Assembly: GCF_017872555.1 (NCBI RefSeq)
Contig: NZ_JAEDOX010000010.1
Coordinates: 1-64,000 of the forward strand
Direction: 5' to 3'
Origin: Ruegeria sp. HKCCSA071
GTDB lineage: Bacteria; Pseudomonadota; Alphaproteobacteria; Rhodobacterales; Rhodobacteraceae
DNA length: 64,000 nt
Positions 25,633 to 31,930 of the stretch are shown here, in pieces (position 1 is the first letter of the stretch; every line of letters begins with the position of its first letter). The notes under the pieces are model-generated. The model was not told the DNA's origin. It was given only the letters and a program-made list of their open reading frames with translations, and did not search any database. The translations under genes and the position numbers were made by a program.

Positions 25633-26247
25633 ATGAAACTCGTTTTATTCAAACTCCTCACGCCCATGTTCGCAATCGCGGGCGCAGCTGCCTTTGCAAT
25701 GTCAGAAGCCGACGACGCGTGTATCGGCCATTTGCGGCAGGTTGGTGGACCAGACGGTCAGTCCGGTACGATTGAAAGCTCAGAGTTCTCAGAAGCGGGC
25801 ACGCTCGTCATGCTGCGAGATGCAGGTGGAACACTTTGGCGCTGCATCGCGTACAAGGATGGAAGCATCGGCGAGATGTCGGTTGTCGAAGCGATGGATG
25901 ATGGCGGTGGAGCCATGGCAGGCGCCGCCGGGTCTACTGGTAGCCAACGTGTCAAATTTGATTCTGGTTCCACTGGCGCAGAACTTGTTGGTGAACTCGC
26001 GCCCGGAGCGTCGCAGCAATACGTTCTGGGTGCCAAAAACGAACAGTTCCTCTACGTTCGCGTTGCTCCGCGAAATGGCTCCTTGGACTACGTTATTCGC
26101 AACCCCGATGGTTCTGAACTGTTGGGATTGATGTCGGCGGACAAGGAGTATCGAGGACAGCTTTGGCAATCTGGTGATCATGTTGTGGAGGTCATCAATC
26201 GCAGCAACTCTTCCGTCGGCTACAACGTAATTTTCGGAATTGAATAG
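25633..26247 (+). CDS. Secreted two-domain protein sharing the WxCIAYxDG module
   Basis: 204 residues; signal peptide ending AAAFA. Residues 25-85 repeat the module of the lipoprotein at 24615 (SEFSEAGTLVML, LWRCIAYKDGS). A Gly/Ala/Ser linker (about 88-105) leads to a C-terminal beta domain (GELAPGASQQYVLGAKNEQFLYVRV, YVIRNPDGSEL, SGDHVVEVINRS) whose pattern resembles pre-peptidase C-terminal or PliG-like lysozyme-inhibitor sandwiches; this is a fold-level guess. Function unknown. It belongs to a run of six same-strand secreted or membrane genes. Confidence 0.72.
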   Translation: MKLVLFKLLTPMFAIAGAAAFAMSEADDACIGHLRQVGGPDGQSGTIESSEFSEAGTLVMLRDAGGTLWRCIAYKDGSIGEMSVVEAMDDGGGAMAGAAGSTGSQRVKFDSGSTGAELVGELAPGASQQYVLGAKNEQFLYVRVAPRNGSLDYVIRNPDGSELLGLMSADKEYRGQLWQSGDHVVEVINRSNSSVGYNVIFGIE

Positions 26248-26299
26248 GTGATCAATCAGAGACCCTGGAACGCAAGTCCAAAAAGCGAAGGAAAAACAG

Positions 26300-26605
26300 A
26301 TGAAACCCAAGGTCCTATTGGTGATCGGCACAGCGTGTATTACTGCGCTTGCAGCATGCGACGACAGTGGTGGATCAGTGGATGCAAGTGCACCAACTGT
26401 GGGCAGCTCTAGCGATCTTTCGTCATTTGAAGGGGCAAAAGCGGGCCAAGCTGAAATGGGCATCCAGAGTCTCGGATTTGAACTCGTCCGCAGCGAAGGG
26501 CTGACCTCGTACTGGTTTAACAAGGATACTGTTGCTTGTGCTCGGATCACGACGTCTGAGGGAAGGTACTCAGATGTTACTATGCTGCCATCAGGTGACT
26601 GCTGA
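26300..26605 (+). CDS. Small lipoprotein of unknown function
   Basis: 101 residues with lipobox ALAAC (Cys at 20) followed by DDSGGS, very like the DDTGTS after the Cys of the lipoprotein at 24615, so the signal regions may share ancestry. The mature part (LGFELVRSEGLTSYWFNKDTVACARITTSEGRYSDV, to a terminal Cys) has a pair of cysteines and a Tyr-Trp-x-Asn pattern. GAAGGA lies before the ATG. Asp at +2 of the lipid Cys is the inner-membrane retention signal in enterobacteria; whether that rule holds here is unknown. Confidence 0.75.
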   Translation: MKPKVLLVIGTACITALAACDDSGGSVDASAPTVGSSSDLSSFEGAKAGQAEMGIQSLGFELVRSEGLTSYWFNKDTVACARITTSEGRYSDVTMLPSGDC

Positions 26606-26648
26606 CACATTTTTCATCAATCAAATATCTGCAATAGGGAGCTTTAGT

Positions 26649-26822
26649 TTGCATTTCGACTTGGCACATGCGGCGGTTACCATCGTCGCTCTAATTGTAA
26701 CAAACCTGGCATTGAAATCGGCCGGCGTGATAAACGAAGAAAACAAACACCAATTGAACTGGAAAGTTTTTCTGGCCTACTTCGTGGTCGTCTTTATCAT
26801 CAATCTGGTGTGGCCGATTTAA
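26649..26822 (+). CDS. Very small two-helix membrane protein
   Basis: 57 residues if started at TTG 26649, which has AGGGAG seven bases upstream. Two membrane segments (AAVTIVALIVTNLAL and VFLAYFVVVFIINLVW) join by a charged loop with NEENKHQ. No family recognised. The TTG start is inferred from the ribosome site; an in-frame ATG upstream lies within the previous gene. Confidence 0.5.
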   Translation: MHFDLAHAAVTIVALIVTNLALKSAGVINEENKHQLNWKVFLAYFVVVFIINLVWPI

Positions 26823-26942
26823 AGCTTCACGTCGGAAAGTCTATCGCGCACTTGATAAGGCTGCTGAGATTGAGCCGCTCCAATAGATTTCCAAGTGGGA
26901 AGAGTGTGAGCATAACAGGCTGAAAAATAGAAAGGAGCTGGC

Positions 26943-27587
26943 ATGCGGTTTTTGACGTCCCTCATATTCATTGGTGTTCTCGCAACCGCTGCGAATTCTG
27001 ACGTAACCAGTCGAAACGGTGGCCCAAGCAACAGTCAAATGCTTTCAAAGGGTGGCGACGGGGGTGTTGATGGCGTCGCTTTCTTTCGCCCAGTCTTAAG
27101 CGGAGTATTGTATCGCTCTGGTTTCAAAGGCGGCGACAAAGACCGAACGGGCCTGAGTGAAGGACAACGTGAAACTTTGTGTGATGAAGGGTTTTCAACC
27201 GGGTTTTATGCCGACTTTGGCAAAAACACTGAATACGGTCGCACTAGTTGTGGAAACGGATCCTTTGACTATCAGAGCGCCAGATCCTCCCGTCCCAGTG
27301 CCGTCATGGCGTCCATACATGAGGTGATTGAAAACCCTAGAAAGGGTCCTGTTCTGGTGCACTGCATGTGGGGCGTTCATTCCTCGGGAGCATTGTCGGC
27401 AATGGCGCTCGTTCAGTTTTGCGGTTGGACGGAAGAAAGGGCCAAGGATTATTGGAATGATGCCCGTAACGGTGCCCCATGTTCAGGCGGGTGTGACCAG
27501 TGGATTGACTCAAAGTTCTCCAAATTCAGTGTCGACCCCAATTTGACGATCTCTACCGAACAACAGGCAGCGATTTGCCCCAAATGA
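26943..27587 (+). CDS. Secreted dual-specificity-phosphatase-like protein with altered active-site loop
   Basis: 214 residues; Sec signal ending ATAANS. The centre has the layout of a cysteine-based phosphatase: a beta strand then VLVHCMWGVHSSGALSAMAL and a following helix, matching HCx5R(S/T), but the invariant Arg is replaced (Cys+6 is Ser). The catalytic Cys remains. Without Arg, phosphate binding should be poor, so it may be a pseudophosphatase or bind another ligand. Six further cysteines suggest periplasmic disulfides. A kinase-like gene follows after 19 bases, and a phosphoesterase after that. Family assignment is from motif layout only. Confidence 0.62.
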   Translation: MRFLTSLIFIGVLATAANSDVTSRNGGPSNSQMLSKGGDGGVDGVAFFRPVLSGVLYRSGFKGGDKDRTGLSEGQRETLCDEGFSTGFYADFGKNTEYGRTSCGNGSFDYQSARSSRPSAVMASIHEVIENPRKGPVLVHCMWGVHSSGALSAMALVQFCGWTEERAKDYWNDARNGAPCSGGCDQWIDSKFSKFSVDPNLTISTEQQAAICPK

Positions 27588-27606
27588 TATCGGGAGGAGT
27601 ATCCAA

Positions 27607-29040
27607 ATGAGGTTCAATCTTCTGGGGTCACTGGCTTTCATTGCACCCACTGCCTTGTGGGCGAGCGACGATGTCCTCGGTGAAGCCACGACATTTGAGA
27701 GTCCCAACGGCGTTACGGAACGCTGCATTCGGATCGAAAAAGTTCCAACGGGCGCGTATCAAAAAAGCGATCTTGAGGAAGAGACAGCCTATTGCGAGAT
27801 CGATTTCTATGCCTCCGAAATTGCCATTTGCCCAAAAACCTGGAGCACCAGCCCAGGAATGGCCGTCTACGATATTTCGGAAGGTCCCTACGTGGGGAAG
27901 CGCTCTGAATTCGAGAGAAACGCTTGCAAAGAGGGGAAGGCGGCGAAAGATCTAGCCAAGGACAGGGTGGCCAAATTCAAATCCACCATGAACCAAAAGG
28001 GCACCAGTGGAACCTTTTCCACCTCGTCGCTGCTTTACTATCATTTCTCCAGATATTTCGACGCGACTGTAAAAGTTCCAGTCGCCGTTTGGCGTAGCAT
28101 GGACACCCAGGCGCATTTTTCCGAGGTCGCCGAGCCTGGCCTTGCGATTTCTGGCGGCTCTCATGGCGGGCGCATGAACCACGAAGGCTGGCGGGTCTTC
28201 GCGGCTGCGGATGCCGACCCAAACTCATACCAACCAACCGATGATCTGTTCACCTCGGATCGAACGCAAATATACGGTGTACTGCTTGATAGTCCTGGGC
28301 ATCGATACGGTTCGGAAATCAACGGCACCCGCAAGTCTGGATGGGGGAAAGGCCAAAACCGTGATTTCCAGGAAACGCCTGCTTTCTTGGCTTTGCGTTC
28401 CTCAAAACCCCTGCCAGAGGCTATTGCAGAGGGCGTTAAAGAAGGCCGAAAGGACCGGCAGATCAACAAGGATCTCGGTCCTGATGTCAGTGATCAACAG
28501 ATGACATTTTGGATGCAAGAACTTACCGAGATTGTTCTCCTAGATTTCATCTTTAGCCAGCAGGACCGCGTGGGAAACATAGACTTCACACCCTATTGGT
28601 ATTGGGTCGAAGACGGAGAACTGAAGCATAAGAAAGCCAAGCACCATGAGCCAAACGATGGAGATGTTCCTGCCGAGGCGTTATTGATCCGTCGCAGCAA
28701 TCTAAACGACAACGATGCTGGTGGGCGGGTAGCGTATGCCAACTTCGCGAAGTCCACTCAAATGCTGGAGAAAATGCGACACTTCTCTCCAAGTACGTAT
28801 CGGCGCTTGGTTTCTTTGAATAATGATCTTAAATCTCAAGGTCCCGTCTACGGCTGGCTGTCGCAGAGCCTTGGGTTGTCAGATAGGCAGATTGCACAAG
28901 TTGTAAAAAACACCCAGCTGGCAACGTCCATCCTCCAGGACAATTGTTCAAATGGCGATTTGATGTTCGACTTGGATCCTGTCGCATTCTTTTTGAGAAA
29001 CGGCACCGAGGTTGAGGCTGTGGACTGTTATGACCCGTAA
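27607..29040 (+). CDS. Secreted protein with FAM20/PI3K-like kinase motifs
   Basis: 477 residues; signal peptide MRFNLLGSLAFIAPTALWA. The middle and C-terminal halves show a kinase-like order: SSLLYYHFSRYFDATVKVPVAVWR (like the helix and hinge of FAM20-type kinases), then LDFIFSQQDRVGNIDF (a catalytic-loop pattern D-R-x-x-N, about residue 320) and LNDNDAGG (a metal-binding D-N-D-x-G, about residue 365). A glutamate expected in the first helix is not evident. Function as a kinase is a hypothesis. GGGAGG-like site upstream; 19 bases after the phosphatase-like gene; its end overlaps the next gene by 11 bases. Confidence 0.5.
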   Translation: MRFNLLGSLAFIAPTALWASDDVLGEATTFESPNGVTERCIRIEKVPTGAYQKSDLEEETAYCEIDFYASEIAICPKTWSTSPGMAVYDISEGPYVGKRSEFERNACKEGKAAKDLAKDRVAKFKSTMNQKGTSGTFSTSSLLYYHFSRYFDATVKVPVAVWRSMDTQAHFSEVAEPGLAISGGSHGGRMNHEGWRVFAAADADPNSYQPTDDLFTSDRTQIYGVLLDSPGHRYGSEINGTRKSGWGKGQNRDFQETPAFLALRSSKPLPEAIAEGVKEGRKDRQINKDLGPDVSDQQMTFWMQELTEIVLLDFIFSQQDRVGNIDFTPYWYWVEDGELKHKKAKHHEPNDGDVPAEALLIRRSNLNDNDAGGRVAYANFAKSTQMLEKMRHFSPSTYRRLVSLNNDLKSQGPVYGWLSQSLGLSDRQIAQVVKNTQLATSILQDNCSNGDLMFDLDPVAFFLRNGTEVEAVDCYDP

Positions 29041-29971
29041 GCGTTCAGCCCTTATTGCGGTGTTCATTTGGACCGCTCTGCTAACCTGCAAAGCGGCGGC
29101 ATTGGATGTTGTCGTCATATCGGATCTGAACGGCAGCTATGGTTCGGTGAAATACGATGCCCGCGTCGAGAAGGCAATTAAGCGGATAGTCGAGATTGAT
29201 CCCGATCTGGTGATTTCGACGGGCGATATGGTCGCGGGACAGCGCATTCCCAACTTGTCAGACAAACAGGTCAGGGAGATGTGGAAGGCGTTTCACGTGG
29301 CCGTATCAGATCCTCTAGCGGCTGCCGGAATTCCATTTGCGGTCACGCCTGGAAACCATGATGCCTCCGCCTACCGAGGGTTCGAGCGTGAAAGAAAAAT
29401 ATACGCAGAGGAATGGGCACCAAGAAAGCCAGATGTCGATTTCCTGGTTTCAGATGACTACCCGTTCTTCTACGCTTTTGAGATGCAGGGCGTAACGTTT
29501 GCGTCTTTGGACGCTACGACCTTGGGACCTCTATCCGGCGACCAGCAGGACAGACTTGAGGAACTGGGGGCAAATGGAGACCCGATTGTCACTTTCAGTC
29601 ACCTCCCACTCTGGCCCTTCGCGATTCAGCGCGAACGCGAAATCATCGGTGACCCAACACTTGAAAAAATCTACCTGGAAAGCGGTGTCGTACTGCATTT
29701 GTCAGGGCACCATCATGCCTTCTATCCAGGTTGGAAAGACGGCGTGGCTTACGTCTCTCAAGCTTGTTTGGGAGGTGGCCCGCGACGGCTTATCGGCTCA
29801 AAAGCCAGATCACCTCACAGCTTCACTCATGTTACGTTCCAGCCAAACGGAGAATTTGGGATAGCAGTATATCGTGGACCCGATTTCGAAAGGTCGGTAA
29901 ACTTCAAGTCGCTACCGAAAGAGATCAGATCCCCGAATGCGGTATTAAAGCGCTTAGACCTTGTGAAATGA
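29030..29971 (+). CDS. Secreted calcineurin-like metallophosphoesterase
   Basis: 313 residues; N-terminal signal (ALIAVFIWTALLTCKAAA). Two-metal phosphoesterase motifs in order: ISDLNGSYG (first metal site with Asn where Asp-x-His is usual), STGDMVAG, TPGNHDAS, TFSHLPLW and SGHHHAF. Hydrolyses phosphomonoesters or diesters in the envelope; substrate unknown. ATG at 29030 lies inside the kinase-like gene (11-base overlap), so translation is coupled. Pairing of a phosphoesterase with a kinase-like and a phosphatase-like protein suggests a phosphorylation cycle or phosphorylated-glycan processing. Confidence 0.85.
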   Translation: MTRKRSALIAVFIWTALLTCKAAALDVVVISDLNGSYGSVKYDARVEKAIKRIVEIDPDLVISTGDMVAGQRIPNLSDKQVREMWKAFHVAVSDPLAAAGIPFAVTPGNHDASAYRGFERERKIYAEEWAPRKPDVDFLVSDDYPFFYAFEMQGVTFASLDATTLGPLSGDQQDRLEELGANGDPIVTFSHLPLWPFAIQREREIIGDPTLEKIYLESGVVLHLSGHHHAFYPGWKDGVAYVSQACLGGGPRRLIGSKARSPHSFTHVTFQPNGEFGIAVYRGPDFERSVNFKSLPKEIRSPNAVLKRLDLVK

Positions 29972-30751
29972 TTAGAGGTTGAGTTTCAACTCAACTTTTT
30001 CAGGGACCAGATCGTTTATCATCTCTTCGATCCGAGCTTCCGACAATCCACCCGAAGTGATGAAAAGCAAAGAAACGCGAGATTTTCCAGGAACGTGGTG
30101 TTTTCGGACCAACTTCCAGCCAGCGTCTGCGGCCATGGCTTCAATGTCCCCGCTGACTTTCAATGAGTGCTCTTCGTTTGAAGCCTTGAGCGAAATTTCC
30201 ACGCCCTTGTTTCGCCCACCGAGCCAAATGAAACACCAACATACAACCGCCACCAGTGTGGCCATCAAGGGCAAGCCCAGCCCTACCGCCAGCCCAAGCA
30301 CGGTGACTATAATCATTTCCACCGTGTCGACCGGGTCATCCATATTTGATCGGAACCTTAACAGAGCTCCTATTCCAAAAATCACGAACCCGATCATCGA
30401 TCCGTGCTGTACGACCAGAAACCCAACCGCCATGCCGACAAGCGCATAAAGGAAGAACAGTCGCGGCATGACGATATCGCTGACACTTCTACGGGCTTTA
30501 CGTCTCACCGGATGATAGACGATCAAGCCAGCCAGAATGATCGTAACAATCACATCGAGAGTAAAGAAATACAGTTCCTGTTTGCCACGAAACTGCGTCC
30601 ACCGGCGTTCGATAACGATTTCCGACCCCGAAGCCCCGGCCAGCATCGTCGCAGGGTCGACTTGTGACACCACAGCACCTGGCAACAGCAGCATCAACAA
30701 CACGGTCACAAATGTGAGGGTCGTATTCAACTTGTCTTCCTTCCTGCTCAC
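29972..30751 (-). CDS. DUF4956-like membrane protein
   Basis: 259 residues. An N-terminal hydrophobic signal or helix (10-28), a short periplasmic part, then four to five membrane segments containing IGFVIFGIGALLRFRSNMDDPVDTVEMIIVTVLGLAVG, which matches the DUF4956/MgtC-like pattern (Gly-Ala-Leu-x-Arg-Phe-Arg, then Asp-Pro-x-Asp), and a cytoplasmic alpha-beta tail of about 85 residues. DUF4956 proteins are known beside polyphosphate-polymerase (VTC) and CotH-kinase genes. Here it is convergent with the phosphoesterase, with adjacent stops, next to the kinase-like gene. Confidence 0.65.
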   Translation of the reverse strand: MSRKEDKLNTTLTFVTVLLMLLLPGAVVSQVDPATMLAGASGSEIVIERRWTQFRGKQELYFFTLDVIVTIILAGLIVYHPVRRKARRSVSDIVMPRLFFLYALVGMAVGFLVVQHGSMIGFVIFGIGALLRFRSNMDDPVDTVEMIIVTVLGLAVGLGLPLMATLVAVVCWCFIWLGGRNKGVEISLKASNEEHSLKVSGDIEAMAADAGWKLVRKHHVPGKSRVSLLFITSGGLSEARIEEMINDLVPEKVELKLNL

Positions 30752-30912
30752 GCCAAAGGCTTACGCTTCACCAAAGGCACATCGTGCCCTATTCAATTCA
30801 ATCGCAACAGGCGGGATCAGGTAAAGAGATTACCGTGCATTCTTCGGACATCGCGTCCGGACTGTGATACGAACGCTGATACAAGGATATGGTCCAAGCG
30901 CGAGAAAACCCA

Positions 30913-31842
30913 ATGTCAGAACACAAGCTGCTTCGGTCGAAACTTGGGTTTTCACGGTGCTTCCCCAAGCTTGGAACACTAGCTTCTTTTGCAAGCGCTA
31001 CTGTTGCATTTCTTGCATGGATCGAGCTCGCCCACGCCGAGAGTCCCGGTTTGACTCTCATCGACTCCTTCAAGGTGGCGGATAAATCGGAAGGCTTCTC
31101 GGAGCCTTCCGGATTGTCTCTGTCCAACGCGGAAGGCTTCTTATGGTCAGTAAGCGACGCTGAACCTAAACTGCACCTACTTGGAATCGACGGGGCATTA
31201 GGAAACTCATTCAAGCTGCCTTCATTGGCGGGATCAGATCTGGAGGGCGTCGCATCACGAAAAGATGGGTCTGTTTTAGTACTTCAGGAAACTGATCGAT
31301 CAATTCTAGTCGTTCACCCGACAGACCCCATTCAACTAACTACAATCCCTCTCACATCTCTCAAAGGCTACTCGGACGCCGCTGAATTGCTCGTCGGTAA
31401 CCCTTTGAACAAGGGACCTGAGGGCATCGCCGTCGACCCGGAATCCGGGCGGGTCTTCATTGGCATTGAGGGACAACCAAGGTTGTTAATGGTCGTATCA
31501 CCAGAGCTAGATGAAATTGTTGAGATGATTCCTTTAGCCCTCGATGCAGGTTTTATCTCCGAACGTGTAGATGATAATGAACTGGATTTGAGTGGCCTGG
31601 CATGGTCTCGGTCCTCGCGTTCACTTTGGATTGTGAGTGACAAAAGCCGTCAGATCTTCGTCTACAATCCAAAATCCAAGTCAGTAAAGTCTATCAGTTT
31701 GACGTTCTCAGAAGATGGAAAACAAAAAGAAGTTAAACATCCCGAAGGGATCGCCCTCGATGAGACCAGAGGGCTTCTCTATATCCTGACAGACGACGCC
31801 AAGAAATCGCGGCTTTATGTTTTTAATATCCCCAAATTTTGA
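30913..31842 (+). CDS. Secreted SdiA-regulated / phytase-like beta-propeller
   Basis: 309 residues; signal ends IELAHA. Repeated blades with EPSGLSLSNAEGFLWSVSDAEPKL, DLEGVASRKDGS, GPEGIAVDPESGRVFIGIEG and HPEGIALDETRGLLYILTDD: each an EG-[IV]-A-x-D pattern typical of the SdiA-regulated and esterase-like phytase propellers. Such proteins bind calcium and may act on phosphoesters; activity is unproven. It is divergent from the DUF4956-like gene (161 bases), so the two share a promoter region. The ATG at 30913 is chosen as the start nearest the signal; an ATG eight codons earlier exists. Confidence 0.75.
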   Translation: MSEHKLLRSKLGFSRCFPKLGTLASFASATVAFLAWIELAHAESPGLTLIDSFKVADKSEGFSEPSGLSLSNAEGFLWSVSDAEPKLHLLGIDGALGNSFKLPSLAGSDLEGVASRKDGSVLVLQETDRSILVVHPTDPIQLTTIPLTSLKGYSDAAELLVGNPLNKGPEGIAVDPESGRVFIGIEGQPRLLMVVSPELDEIVEMIPLALDAGFISERVDDNELDLSGLAWSRSSRSLWIVSDKSRQIFVYNPKSKSVKSISLTFSEDGKQKEVKHPEGIALDETRGLLYILTDDAKKSRLYVFNIPKF

Positions 31843-31930
31843 TCGCTAGAGAATGACGGTCACATTGCCACGATAGCTTCCGCAAGTTGTTGCAGCTAAC
31901 TTACCACTCCTCTTCGTTGCTCCACCCTAA

